DNA from: Chloroflexota bacterium
Lineage (GTDB): Bacteria > Chloroflexota > Dormibacteria > Dormibacterales > Dormibacteraceae
Direction: 5' to 3'
Length of the DNA: 64,000 nucleotides
Assembly (NCBI GenBank): GCA_005882115.1
Contig: VBEG01000021.1
Coordinates: forward strand, 89,498 to 153,497
The notes beneath the pieces were generated by a model that searched no databases, was not told the DNA's origin, and worked only from the letters and a program-made list of their open reading frames with translations. Positions 8,192-15,765 of this stretch are shown here, one piece after another. Both the position numbers and the translations under genes were made by a program. The number at the start of each line of letters is the position of its first letter. Positions within the stretch are counted from its first letter, which is position 1.

Positions 8192-8400
8192 CGCGGCGAC
8201 TGGGAAAGGCGACCGTCGACGTGCGCGGACAACCCGTGATGTTCGTCCTGTTTGATGACGGGAGAGCCACGTGCGAGCACGTGGCGGCAGGGGCGCTCTC
8301 GGTTTCCAGTGGCCACGGACACCTTTCGGCGCGGCGGCACCAAGCCGAACCTTTCACGATCCACCGATGCGCCCGCTGCCACCGCCTTTTCGGACCCTAA
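8188..8400 (+). CDS. Small hypothetical protein with Cys/His residues, coupled to upstream gene
   Basis: 70 residues, starting at an ATG that overlaps the previous stop (ATGA). The middle has CEHVA and the C-terminus IHRCARCHRLFGP, so a CxxCH-type metal site is possible; the CxxCH could also suggest haem attachment, but there is no export signal. No family recognised. The tight coupling with another small Cys-rich protein suggests they act together. Confidence 0.5.
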   Translation: MTRRLGKATVDVRGQPVMFVLFDDGRATCEHVAAGALSVSSGHGHLSARRHQAEPFTIHRCARCHRLFGP

Positions 8401-8488
8401 GCCCTCCGCTCAGTCCCCGATCGATGCGGCAGACCCTCCTGCCCTTTCGACTGGTCTCGCTGGTGCCGAATTTACAGCCTGGGTAAAG

Positions 8489-8562
8489 GGTGGCTAGCGG
8501 GACTTGAACCCGCGACACCCAGATCCACAATCTGGTGCTCTGCCAACTGAGCTATAGCCACC
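8489..8562 (-). tRNA. tRNA-His (GTG)
   Basis: On the minus strand the acceptor GTGGCTA pairs with TAGCCAC. The D-arm is GCTCAGTTGGCAGAGC, the anticodon stem-loop CCAGA-TTGTGGA-TCTGG gives anticodon GTG, and the T-loop is GGTTCAAGTCC. The histidine identity marks are present: an extra G at -1 (8562) opposite discriminator C (8489). CCA is not encoded. Confidence 0.97.
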
Positions 8563-8634
8563 ACGGCGCGGCCGAACGAGGCGGCCTGGGGAAGGAGACG
8601 ATTCTACCGGGCCTGATGTACCAGAATTGAATTG

Positions 8635-9579
8635 ATGTCAAGCGCTGCCGAACTCGACCAGATGATCAAGTCGGGCGAGCTCATCGAATCGACGAACGAG
8701 ATGACGCCCGAGTACCTCCGCGAGCTGAAGCACACCCTGATCGTGTCCGGCGATACCGAGCTGATCTCCGCGCCCGCCTACTACCTCGCGGCCAAGCGGG
8801 CGCCTTCGATCAACGCCTTCATGACCGGCATCGCAATCATCCAGGACGAGCTCGCGCACGCCCACATCGCGTATCACATCCTCGAGGAGCTGGGCGAGGA
8901 CCAGGAGAAGCTGATCTTCAGCCGCGACCCGAAGAGCTTTCGCTACCCCTACGCGTTCGACGTGCCACTCGACAGCTGGACCGAGCTCGTCGTCGCGAAC
9001 GGGTTCTACGACCAGGCCGGCTTCTGTCTCCTCGGCGACATCCACGACAAGTGCTCGTACGGGCCGTGGAAGCGCGGGCTGAACAAGGTGATGCTGGAGG
9101 AGAACTTCCATCTGCGCAACGGCCGCACGTGGATGAAGCGAATCAGCGCCGCCGGCGGCGCCGCGAAGGACGAGCTGCAGCGAGCGGTCGACTGGATGTT
9201 CCCGCTCAGCGTCGAGTGGTTCGGCCTACCCGACTCGAAGAAGATGCACTCGACACAGCTCGAGTACCGCCTCAAGGGTTTGACGAACGACGAGCTGCGG
9301 CAGTGGTGGCTGTCGACGGTCGTCCCGTTCTGTGAGCAGATCGGCGTCAAGGTCCCCTCGCACAAAGAGACGCGCGATGGCAAGGATGTTTGGGAGCTCG
9401 ACTATCCCTTCCCCTGCGAGTTCGACGCCGAGGCCAAGCGCTGGGATTTCCAACAGCCGATCACCTGGGACGACGTGCTTGGGCGCTGGCGCGCCCGCGG
9501 GCCCCGGAATGCCGAGATGGTTGCTATGTTCCAGGAGGAGTTCCACAACTTCCGCAAGACGCACAAGCGAGACTCGTGA
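8635..9579 (+). CDS. paaA: Phenylacetyl-CoA epoxidase catalytic subunit PaaA
   Basis: 314 residues, close to the usual PaaA length. A ferritin-like di-iron monooxygenase subunit that, with PaaB, PaaC and PaaD-dependent maturation, epoxidises phenylacetyl-CoA. Iron-ligand helices are visible: IIQDELAHAHIAYHILEELG (E and ExxH) and MLEENFHLRNGRTW (ExxH). Start ATG at 8635 is preferred over TTG at 8632. First gene of an operon whose members overlap by four bases (PaaA-PaaD-PaaB-PaaC). No PaaE reductase or ring-opening enzymes are in the window, so electrons must come from elsewhere. Confidence 0.95.
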   Translation: MSSAAELDQMIKSGELIESTNEMTPEYLRELKHTLIVSGDTELISAPAYYLAAKRAPSINAFMTGIAIIQDELAHAHIAYHILEELGEDQEKLIFSRDPKSFRYPYAFDVPLDSWTELVVANGFYDQAGFCLLGDIHDKCSYGPWKRGLNKVMLEENFHLRNGRTWMKRISAAGGAAKDELQRAVDWMFPLSVEWFGLPDSKKMHSTQLEYRLKGLTNDELRQWWLSTVVPFCEQIGVKVPSHKETRDGKDVWELDYPFPCEFDAEAKRWDFQQPITWDDVLGRWRARGPRNAEMVAMFQEEFHNFRKTHKRDS

Positions 9580-9881
9580 CCCAGCGTCTGTGGGCCGCGC
9601 TCGCGGAGGTCGAGGACCCCGAGATGCCGGTGAACCTCGTCGACCTGGGAGTCATCTACGGCATCAGCGAGCAGGACGGAGTGGTGGAGGTCGATCTGAC
9701 GTTCACGGCAATGGGATGTCCCGCCTCCGACTTCATCCTCGAGGACGTGCGCGAGAGGCTGCTGCGCGAAACAGGCGTCCACGAGGTGCGGGTGAACGTG
9801 GTCTGGGATCCGCCGTGGACGACCGCCCGCATGACGCAGGCCGGTCGCGACGCGCTCGAGGCCTGGGGCCTCGCCGTATGA
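9576..9881 (+). CDS. paaD: PaaD N-terminal (MIP18/DUF59) domain protein; zinc domain encoded separately
   Basis: 101 residues. It begins with GTG overlapping the paaA stop (GTGA). The DUF59 fold is clear: EDPEMPVNLVDLGVIYGI, then VDLTFTAMGCPASDFILEDV with the conserved Cys of the MIP18 Fe-S assembly family. PaaD is needed for PaaABC maturation, probably by metal-cluster delivery. Typical PaaD has about 160 residues and ends in a Cys4 zinc module; here the protein stops after the DUF59 domain, and a 42-residue protein matching that module is encoded after paaC (10865-10993). The two together would rebuild PaaD. Confidence 0.88.
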   Translation: MTQRLWAALAEVEDPEMPVNLVDLGVIYGISEQDGVVEVDLTFTAMGCPASDFILEDVRERLLRETGVHEVRVNVVWDPPWTTARMTQAGRDALEAWGLAV

Positions 9882-10102
9882 CCTCGGGTTACAAGCGAGT
9901 CAGCGGAGACGCGGTGGAGTACGAGGTCTTCGCGCGCAAGTCGCGCGTCGACGCGCTGCACCTGGTCGGCAGCGTGGTCGCGCCGGACGACGACCTGGCG
10001 ATGGCCTACGCCCGGGCGACGTACGACGAGGAACGCTGGTGCGAGATGGCCATCGTGCGCAAGGAGCACGTGATAGAGCTCTGGCAACCCGGCGAGGCAT
10101 GA
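9878..10102 (+). CDS. paaB: Phenylacetyl-CoA epoxidase subunit PaaB
   Basis: 74 residues, shorter than the roughly 95 of E. coli PaaB. Its YEVFARKSRVDALHLVGSVVAPDD core followed by AMAYARATYDEERWCEMAIVRKEHV matches the family. PaaB is a small structural bridge needed for formation of the catalytic complex. ATG overlaps the upstream stop and its own stop overlaps the paaC start (ATGA), so the stoichiometry is set by coupled translation. Confidence 0.88.
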   Translation: MTSGYKRVSGDAVEYEVFARKSRVDALHLVGSVVAPDDDLAMAYARATYDEERWCEMAIVRKEHVIELWQPGEA

Positions 10103-10815
10103 GTCTCCCCGACCTCGTTCTGAGCATCGCCGACAACAAGCAGATGCTGGGCCTGCGCTACGCCGAATGGGCCACACGCGCGCCGTCACTCGAGGCCGAC
10201 ATCGCCGCCGCCGCGATGGGTCTCGACGACCTGGGCCACAGCCGCGTCCTGTACGGCTGCCTCGAACCTCTTGGCGCCGATCCTCGCGGTCCGGAGCGGG
10301 AGTCGGACGCGGGCAGCCTTCGCAACCTCGCCTACTTCGACCAACCCTGGAGCGAGTGGAGCCAGTTCGTGGCCGCCAACGCGATCCTCGACACCGCATT
10401 CACGGTGATGATCGAGGCCTGCGTCGGAGGCTCGGTCGAGGTTCTGCAGCACCGGCTGCGCAAGATGCTGATGGAGGAGCGCTACCACTTCCTCCACGGC
10501 CGCAGCTGGCTTCGTTCGGGAATCGACAAGGAGCCGCTGGAGCGCGCCTGGCGCGAAGCAATCGAGTTCTTTGGTCCGCCCGACGGCGAGACCGAGACGT
10601 TGCGTCGCGACGGCAAGCTCAGCATGGGCCCGGCGCAGCAGCGCACGCGCCTCGAGGAACAGCTCGAGGCAAGGGCGCCACGAGTCGACATCGACTGGAG
10701 GGCCTGGGATCCGATCCGCCGCCGGACCGCGCGCGGTGCGATCGACGAGCACACCTTTGGCATGCTCAGGGGACTGGAGGAGAAGAAGTACGCGCCGACC
10801 GCAGCGAAAGGCTGA
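10099..10815 (+). CDS. paaC: Phenylacetyl-CoA epoxidase structural subunit PaaC
   Basis: 238 residues, ferritin-like fold. The family order LSIADNKQMLGLRYAEWATRAPSLEADIAAAAMG, LDDLGHSRVLYG and LMEERYHFLHGRSWL is recognisable. PaaC is the catalytically inactive partner that forms the stable heterodimer with PaaA. It starts in the four-base overlap with paaB. The next 49 bases hold a palindromic repeat and then the zinc-module gene. Confidence 0.93.
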   Translation: MSLPDLVLSIADNKQMLGLRYAEWATRAPSLEADIAAAAMGLDDLGHSRVLYGCLEPLGADPRGPERESDAGSLRNLAYFDQPWSEWSQFVAANAILDTAFTVMIEACVGGSVEVLQHRLRKMLMEERYHFLHGRSWLRSGIDKEPLERAWREAIEFFGPPDGETETLRRDGKLSMGPAQQRTRLEEQLEARAPRVDIDWRAWDPIRRRTARGAIDEHTFGMLRGLEEKKYAPTAAKG

Positions 10816-10820
10816 GCCGG

Positions 10821-10862
10821 CCTCGGCCCCTCTCACGGACCCTCGCCCCGAGAGGGCGAGGG
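10821..10862. repeat. Dispersed palindromic repeat, copy 2, supplies a ribosome site
   Basis: CCCTCGCCC (10840-10848) pairs with GGGCGAGGG (10854-10862) around a 5-base loop. The flanking GGACCCTC and trailing GAGGGAAAT match the copy at 40364-40398 (GACCCTCTC and GAGAGGGAAAT). The right arm is also the only ribosome-binding-like sequence (GAGGG) before the ATG at 10865. Confidence 0.6.
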
Positions 10863-10864
10863 AA

Positions 10865-10993
10865 ATGCCGCGCTGTCCCCATTGCCGAGAGAAGGACTCC
10901 GAGGTCATCTCCCTCTTCGGCACCCAGGCGATGACGCTTCAGTACCGCTGCAAGCGATGCGGCACGGTCTTCGAAGCGATCAAATACGACTAG
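10865..10993 (+). CDS. PaaD C-terminal zinc-ribbon module as a stand-alone protein
   Basis: 42 residues: two CxxC pairs (CPHCREKDSEV and YRCKRCGTVFEAIKYD) around ISLFGTQAMTLQ. This is the pattern that ends canonical PaaD (Cys pair, I-S-x-F-G-S/T-x-A, Cys pair, then F-x-x-x-K). Its place directly after paaC, and the lack of the same module in the PaaD-like protein upstream, indicate a split PaaD. The GAGGG site comes from the adjacent repeat. Its TAG stop shares the CTAG palindrome with the stop of the convergent gene. Too short for most gene finders. Confidence 0.78.
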   Translation: MPRCPHCREKDSEVISLFGTQAMTLQYRCKRCGTVFEAIKYD

Positions 10994-11694
10994 GCGTCCT
11001 TCCCCCGTGACGATCGCCGTCGGCGCATGACGGCCAGCGGCAGCCCGGCGAGCACGACCAACACGATCAGCACCGCGACGATGATCGGCAGCAACTGGCC
11101 ACCTCCGACGGTCACCGCGCCTGGCGGTGCCGATGTCGCCGGGTACCCGGCGGCGAAGTATCCGAACGTCGTCGTCCTGGCGACGATCGTGAACGGCTGT
11201 CCCTGCTGCGAGCGGGGCAGCTTGGTCCACGGGCCGTCGGGTGCCGGCGCCTGGTAGATATCTGAGGGATCGGGCTCGAGGTTCGAGTAGATCAGCACTA
11301 GGTTGGCTGACTTCTGCGGGTCCAGCGGCGCGCTTGCCTTCACGTCATAGACGTTCGTGACGAACCTGACGCCAGGTGGCTGCGGACAGCTGTCGAGTGG
11401 TGTCACATCCACCGTGATCGAGGTCTTCCCATCGACCATGAAGGCGCCCGGCAGAAAGCCGATCACGAGCTGGCCGTCGTCCGTGAACGCCGAGTTGGGA
11501 TCGCTCGAGCCGTCGATGACCTTGATCACGAGATGCCCCGAGCTCGGCTTGAGGTTGGCTCCTGCCTGAGGCGGCGGGCAAGTCCAGTTGTATGGCTGCG
11601 TCGGGCCGAAGCCGTCGTAAAAGCCGGGCGCGACCATCCACGAGGCAACCGCATAGAAGATGGCCGCGAGGGCCAGCATTGAAGCCCGCCTCAC
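10990..11694 (-). CDS. Membrane-anchored extracytoplasmic protein, function unknown
   Basis: About 234 residues. A membrane segment near the N-terminus (SMLALAAIFYAVASWMVAPGFYDGF), a beta-rich extracytoplasmic domain with a Cys pair (NWTCPPP and DSCPQPPG), and a C-terminal membrane helix (LLPIIVAVLIVLVVLAGLPLAVM) followed by an Arg-rich tail: a type I topology. GTG at 11694 overlaps the upstream stop (GTGA); ATG 11679 is an alternative. Last gene of the fdhD operon. I do not recognise the family. Confidence 0.65.
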   Translation of the reverse strand: MRRASMLALAAIFYAVASWMVAPGFYDGFGPTQPYNWTCPPPQAGANLKPSSGHLVIKVIDGSSDPNSAFTDDGQLVIGFLPGAFMVDGKTSITVDVTPLDSCPQPPGVRFVTNVYDVKASAPLDPQKSANLVLIYSNLEPDPSDIYQAPAPDGPWTKLPRSQQGQPFTIVARTTTFGYFAAGYPATSAPPGAVTVGGGQLLPIIVAVLIVLVVLAGLPLAVMRRRRSSRGKDA

Positions 11695-12251
11695 AGCGCG
11701 AGGTCCGCGATGACGTGGCCCAGGATCGGGCCGACCAAGTCCTTGCTCGCCCAGCGCCACAGCGCGAGCAGCAGCCCGGCGGCAGCGACCGCGCCAAGAA
11801 ACTCGGGCGGATGCGACAGCACGTGGGCCAGCGTCCAGAGCATCGTGCTGCCGGTGATCGCCAGAGGTGCGCCGCCCAGCTCTTCGAGAGCCGCGTAGAG
11901 GGCGCCGCGAAACGCGAGCTCCTCACCGATCGAGACCACCACGGCACCGAGCGCCAATCCCGCGGGTAGCAACGGAGCCGCGCCTGACCGCGCCGCGGCA
12001 GGCAGCAGGAGAACCGCGCCCAGGGCCACGCCGCCCAGGATCCGAAGGCCGAACCGCGAGGTGCCCAAGCCGAGGCTTTCGGGCGGCCAGCCGACAGCTG
12101 CCACCCCCAGGACCGCGCCCCCCACCCCAAGCGCGGCCAGTGTCCAACCTGGCTGCCGCGAGATCTCGGCGCGCGACCATTCCGCGATCAGGATGAACAG
12201 CGCGACCGCGCCGGCGCGCAGCGCCGCCCGGCTGCGGACCGCTGCGATCAA
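11691..12251 (-). CDS. CPBP-family intramembrane metalloprotease (Abi/CAAX-like)
   Basis: 186 residues, mostly membrane helices. The signature motifs are present: EELAFRGAL (EExxxR, near residues 109-117), TLAHVLSHPPEF (His motif) and GPILGHVIADLAL (third motif with His). Known members cleave prenylated or signal-like peptides in the membrane. It overlaps fdhD by four bases upstream (ATGA) and the next membrane protein downstream. Substrate unknown. Confidence 0.85.
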   Translation of the reverse strand: MIAAVRSRAALRAGAVALFILIAEWSRAEISRQPGWTLAALGVGGAVLGVAAVGWPPESLGLGTSRFGLRILGGVALGAVLLLPAAARSGAAPLLPAGLALGAVVVSIGEELAFRGALYAALEELGGAPLAITGSTMLWTLAHVLSHPPEFLGAVAAAGLLLALWRWASKDLVGPILGHVIADLAL

Positions 12252-13084
12252 TCGGCGAGCCTCTCAGGCGAGGCGTATACGTTGAACCGCTCGCCGCGCA
12301 GAAAGCCGACCAGCGTCTGCCCAAACTCGCGCGCCAGCGCGACCGCCAGGCTCGAAGGTGCTCCCACCGCCGCCAGCACTGGGATGCCGGCCGTGATCGA
12401 TTTCTGAACGATCTCGTAGCCTGCCCGGCCGCTCACGACAAGGATCGACTCGTTGGCTGGCAGCCGGCCGTCGAGCAGCATGCGGCCGGCAACTTTGTCG
12501 ACCGCGTTGTGGCGTCCGATGTCCTCCCGCGTGCAGATCGATTCGCCCCCCGCGGTGAACAGGCCTGCCGCGTGAAGTCCGCCTGTGCGCTCGAAAACCC
12601 CCTGGCCAGTGCGTAACCGCTCAACCAGCTGTGGAAGCAATGCGGCCGACACGCGCGGGCCGGCCGCCAGCGGCGCCAGGTCTCGGCGCAGGTCTTCGAT
12701 GAGAACCGCCCCGCAGACGCCGCATGCCGAGCTCGCCAACATCGATCGCTCTGGCTTGCGGCGCGGCGCTTGCGCCAGGTGGATGTCGACCTGGTTCGAC
12801 TCGACGATTGATGCCTCAATGTCTATCGCGGAGTCGGTCTCATCGGACTCGGCGCTGATGCGAATCATCCGAATCGCATCGAGCGAGCGCGCGATGCCCT
12901 CGGCGTACATCAGGCCGAGCGCCAGCTCGATGTCCTGGCCGGGCGTGCGCATCACGACCGAAAGCGGCTCGCCGTCGAGCATCAGCTGCAGCGGCTCCTC
13001 GGTGACGACCGCGTCGGGCGCCTCGCTCCACCTGCCCGCGTCCCACTTGCGAATGCGCAGGCCGGGTGCTGCTGGCCTGGTCAT
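12248..13084 (-). CDS. fdhD: Formate dehydrogenase accessory sulfurtransferase FdhD
   Basis: 278 residues. FdhD passes sulfur to the molybdenum cofactor of formate dehydrogenase. The catalytic loop ASSACGVCGA places Cys at 121 and 124, as in E. coli FdhD. ICTREDIGRHNAVDKVAG and LVVSGRAGYEIVQK are further family signatures. ATG at 13084 is chosen because it overlaps the upstream stop; a longer frame to 13150 lacks conservation. No formate dehydrogenase subunit is in the window. Since many formate dehydrogenases carry Sec, this gene is indirect support for Sec use in this genome. Confidence 0.95.
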   Translation of the reverse strand: MTRPAAPGLRIRKWDAGRWSEAPDAVVTEEPLQLMLDGEPLSVVMRTPGQDIELALGLMYAEGIARSLDAIRMIRISAESDETDSAIDIEASIVESNQVDIHLAQAPRRKPERSMLASSACGVCGAVLIEDLRRDLAPLAAGPRVSAALLPQLVERLRTGQGVFERTGGLHAAGLFTAGGESICTREDIGRHNAVDKVAGRMLLDGRLPANESILVVSGRAGYEIVQKSITAGIPVLAAVGAPSSLAVALAREFGQTLVGFLRGERFNVYASPERLAD

Positions 13085-13965
13085 CCTTCGGCAACGCGCA
13101 GCTGGCGCGCGGATCGTGGCACCGCCGTCGTGATCGCGAATCCACGCCACGAAGTAACGCGCTCAGCCTTCAGCTCGATGACTGGGGGAACCTCCCCGAG
13201 CTTGATGCCGTAACGCTCAGCGATCGCCTCTCCGTCGTTCGACGCGGCGAAGCTTCCGCGCACACACGCCCCGACCATCAGCGACGGCCGGAAACGATGA
13301 TGGGACTCGACGACCAGCGCACCGGGCGATCCCGCTCGTGGACGTCCGCTCGTCGGAGCCACCGTGACGCGGCCGTGGTCGACCTCCCAGAACGCGGGCC
13401 GGACGACGGGCATCCCGCCCTCGATCCAGCACGCGTAACCGCGCGAGACTCCCGCAAGCCGGCGGCTTACCTCGGCGGGCACGGCCGGCACGCGGGCCGC
13501 CTGGGCAGACGGGAACGGCGCGCCCTCGACCGTGTCAGCGTCGCTGAGGCGAAGTCGTAGCACCACTCGGTTGTAGGGCATCCATTCGCGCGGCAACCGC
13601 AAGATGTCGAGCGCATACCCAGCAAAGAATGGAGCGTTTCGCAGCGCGTAGCCCGCCATGCCCAGGAAGTAACCGGGACCGTCGAGGACGGCGCGGATGT
13701 CGTTGGAGAGGCTGAGTGGGTCATACACTTCGAGCGCTCCTCGAAGCAACACCGCCTTCGAGCCGCCGTCGACGAGGAAGGCCGCCCTCGGGTCGCGTTT
13801 GGCGATGATCGTCTTGGCGGCGTAGCGCGAGGTGGTCATCCACAGTGAGCCGGCGGCGAAACTGAACACGGCGGGGTTGACCAGCGGCAGCCGTCCGGAA
13901 CGGAGCGCGAGCATGCCGATCGAGGTCTTGCCAAGTACCGCGCTCGCTTCGCGGGTCAGTCGCAT
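13081..13965 (-). CDS. Pyridoxamine 5'-phosphate oxidase-like FMN-binding split-barrel protein
   Basis: 294 residues. The first about 130 residues show the split-barrel pattern: VNPAVFSFAAGSLWMTTSRYAAKTIIAKRDPRAAFLVDGG, as in PNPOx-like proteins that bind FMN, F420 or haem. Residues 150-294 are not recognised. It is coupled to fdhD by an ATGA overlap and lies five bases after the SRPBCC gene. The partner substrate is unknown. Confidence 0.65.
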   Translation of the reverse strand: MRLTREASAVLGKTSIGMLALRSGRLPLVNPAVFSFAAGSLWMTTSRYAAKTIIAKRDPRAAFLVDGGSKAVLLRGALEVYDPLSLSNDIRAVLDGPGYFLGMAGYALRNAPFFAGYALDILRLPREWMPYNRVVLRLRLSDADTVEGAPFPSAQAARVPAVPAEVSRRLAGVSRGYACWIEGGMPVVRPAFWEVDHGRVTVAPTSGRPRAGSPGALVVESHHRFRPSLMVGACVRGSFAASNDGEAIAERYGIKLGEVPPVIELKAERVTSWRGFAITTAVPRSARQLRVAEG

Positions 13966-13969
13966 CGAC

Positions 13970-14428
13970 TCAAGACTTTAGAGATTCGGACTCGAGCACC
14001 TTGCGTATTCGTTCCAGGGCGGTCTCCAGGCGACGCCTGATGACGCCATCGAGGCGCCGCGCGACCGCTGCCCCGAGCACCGCGGCAGGCGGCTCGTACA
14101 CGATGCGCAGCTCGATCCGCACTCCGTCCGGCCTCTCTGTGAAGGTGAATCCGCCTTCCTGTTTGATGAGTCCCGAATCCGAGATCCACCCGATCTCGCG
14201 TCCGGGGCGCCAGCGGTCGAGACGCAGCACGTTCTTGAGGGGGATGCCAAAGGCGAGCATCTCCACCTTGTAGCGCGCGCCCAGGCCCTTCGTCCTGGCG
14301 CCGATCGGCTCCCACCGGCTGACGCCTTCGAGAACCTGAGCCACGTGGCGGTGGTCAGCGAAGTAGTCGAAGGCGCGCTCGTGCGTGGTTTTGACGTTGA
14401 TCGCCGAGCTGAACTCCAGCCGAGCCAT
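13970..14428 (-). CDS. SRPBCC-family (polyketide cyclase/START-like) protein
   Basis: 152 residues with the helix-grip pattern: INVKTTHERAFDYFADHRHVAQVLEGVSRWEPIG at the N-terminus, then alternating strands (YKVEMLAFGIPLKNVLRLDRW), and a long C-terminal helix (VARRLDGVIRRRLETALERIRKVLES). Such proteins bind hydrophobic ligands. First gene of the five-gene fdhD operon. Its ATG is 11 bases from the divergent RDD-protein start. Confidence 0.8.
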   Translation of the reverse strand: MARLEFSSAINVKTTHERAFDYFADHRHVAQVLEGVSRWEPIGARTKGLGARYKVEMLAFGIPLKNVLRLDRWRPGREIGWISDSGLIKQEGGFTFTERPDGVRIELRIVYEPPAAVLGAAVARRLDGVIRRRLETALERIRKVLESESLKS

Positions 14429-14439
14429 GCCACGAAGAT

Positions 14440-15177
14440 ATGGGAGTGGTGAGCTGGGATGGGGGACGGGTGTCTATCCGGGCGTCCGTCCAAGTGCCTC
14501 GCGCAATCACCGGGGCGAAGCTGCGCGACAGCTACACCGAAGCGATCAAGACCCAGACGTTAGGGTTGGCGCGTTTCCGCGACGGCTCGATCATGCTCGG
14601 CCCGCTGACGCTGCTCCACTTCGGTCCACCGAAGGTCACGCGGAACGCCGTCGACTGGCCCATCGAAGGTGGCCTGTTGGCTCGGCGGGCGGGTGGAAAC
14701 TGGCGGCTTCAGGCTGCCACCGGTCGGATCGAGGCGACCGTGGCCGGCTACACTCCCAGGCTTCCCCGACCCATCTACGCGGCAACGCACATGCAGGTGC
14801 ATCAGCTGTTCACCCGGCTCTATCTCCTGCGCCTGCGCGGTCGCGATTCTCTCCTCGGCACGCCCGCCACGCCGGGCGATCGCTTTCGCGCCGGCACGGT
14901 CGACGTGGCCTTCTGCCTGACGCTTGCGGGGTTCAGCGGGCGGCGCCGGCTGCGCCGGACGCTGTTTGTGATCGCCGTCTACCACATCGTTTGCTGGAGC
15001 ATCTCCGGCAGGACGCTCGGAGGACTGGTGATGCGGCAGCGCGTGGCGGCGATCGATGGGACTCGCCTGACCCCGACCCAGGCACTGCTGAGGTTGGCGC
15101 TCACCCCGGTGTCGTGGCTGTCCCGAAGGCGGGTCCACGACGAGATCGCCGCGACCGAAGTCATAGCCGACCCGTAA
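14440..15177 (+). CDS. RDD-domain membrane protein
   Basis: 245 residues. The N-terminal about 115 residues form a soluble domain rich in Arg and Gly. The C-terminal part carries the RDD-family signature: a hydrophobic segment (LRRTLFVIAVYHIVCWSISG) followed by RTLGGLVMRQRVAAIDGTRLTPTQALLR. GTG codons at 14446, 14449 and 14470 are alternative starts; GTG 14470 follows a GGGGGA sequence and would leave more promoter room. Function unknown. Confidence 0.72.
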   Translation: MGVVSWDGGRVSIRASVQVPRAITGAKLRDSYTEAIKTQTLGLARFRDGSIMLGPLTLLHFGPPKVTRNAVDWPIEGGLLARRAGGNWRLQAATGRIEATVAGYTPRLPRPIYAATHMQVHQLFTRLYLLRLRGRDSLLGTPATPGDRFRAGTVDVAFCLTLAGFSGRRRLRRTLFVIAVYHIVCWSISGRTLGGLVMRQRVAAIDGTRLTPTQALLRLALTPVSWLSRRRVHDEIAATEVIADP

Positions 15178-15183
15178 GCCCAC

Positions 15184-15213
15184 ACCCTGACCCTCCCCAG
15201 CAAGGTGGGAGGG
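15184..15213. repeat. Dispersed palindromic intergenic repeat, copy 3
   Basis: CCCTGACCCTCCCCAGC then AAGGTGGGAGGG, matching the minus-strand reading of the copy at 6645-6684 over nearly its whole length. It lies directly after the RDD gene and before the terminator at 15219-15247. Confidence 0.6.
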
Positions 15214-15218
15214 AACTC

Positions 15219-15247
15219 AAAAAAAAGGGGCCGCGAGGCGGCCCCTT
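15219..15247 (-). terminator. Rho-independent terminator
   Basis: On the minus strand, GGGGCCGC, loop CTC, GCGGCCCC, followed directly by eight T (15226-15219). A perfect 8-base stem 23 bases after the stop of the small membrane protein at 15269. The plus-strand gene ending at 15177 could use the same stem, though the T run there is short. Confidence 0.92.
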
Positions 15248-15268
15248 AAGGAAAACTCGGTGGTTTGC

Positions 15269-15661
15269 TTACGCGCGCGCTCCGGACGACATTCCGCCCT
15301 GCATCCAGAGTGCCGGCTTGTTCGGGTAGAGCACGAGAACGAGCACCGCCGCGAGGATCGCGATGATGAACGAAACGATGTCAAACGTGCCGATTGTGAT
15401 CTGCGTGAAGACCTGGAAAACGATCTCGAGGATCGCGTACACGACCAGCGCGCGGACCCAGCTGATGTTGGCGATCGGGTCAAAGCCGGCGATCATCATC
15501 CCGGCGCCGAACGCGATGCCCGCAACCGGTGCAGTGACGCCCGCGCCGCTACCGAAGTCGAAGATCGCGTTGCCGACGAAGCTCGCCGCCGAGCCTACGA
15601 CGAGCAACACACCCATCACCCAAAGAAGAATCTTCAGCGCCAGGGGGTTCCACTTTGCCAC
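15269..15661 (-). CDS. Small integral membrane protein, function unknown
   Basis: 130 residues with four hydrophobic segments (about 9-30, 42-60, 68-88 and 92-112) and short polar loops, ending NKPALWMQGGMSSGARA. The start is GTG with GGAGGAAGG upstream. It has its own promoter (15730-15758) and a strong terminator, so it is a single-gene transcript. No family recognised. Confidence 0.7.
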   Translation of the reverse strand: MAKWNPLALKILLWVMGVLLVVGSAASFVGNAIFDFGSGAGVTAPVAGIAFGAGMMIAGFDPIANISWVRALVVYAILEIVFQVFTQITIGTFDIVSFIIAILAAVLVLVLYPNKPALWMQGGMSSGARA

Positions 15662-15729
15662 TACTTGCCTTCCTCCATTTCGACCGCTGTTGATTCGTAT
15701 TCGGTGAGCGGGCGGCCGTTCAGGTGCAA

Positions 15730-15758
15730 CTTATAGACGGAGTGCACGCAATTAGCAA
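15730..15758 (-). promoter_or_regulatory. Sigma70-type promoter for the small membrane protein gene
   Basis: On the minus strand, TTGCTA (15758-15753), a 17-base spacer, then TATAAG (15735-15730). A transcript would start near 15723, giving a leader of about 60 bases before the GTG at 15661. Confidence 0.55.
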
Positions 15759-15765
15759 CAGTTTT

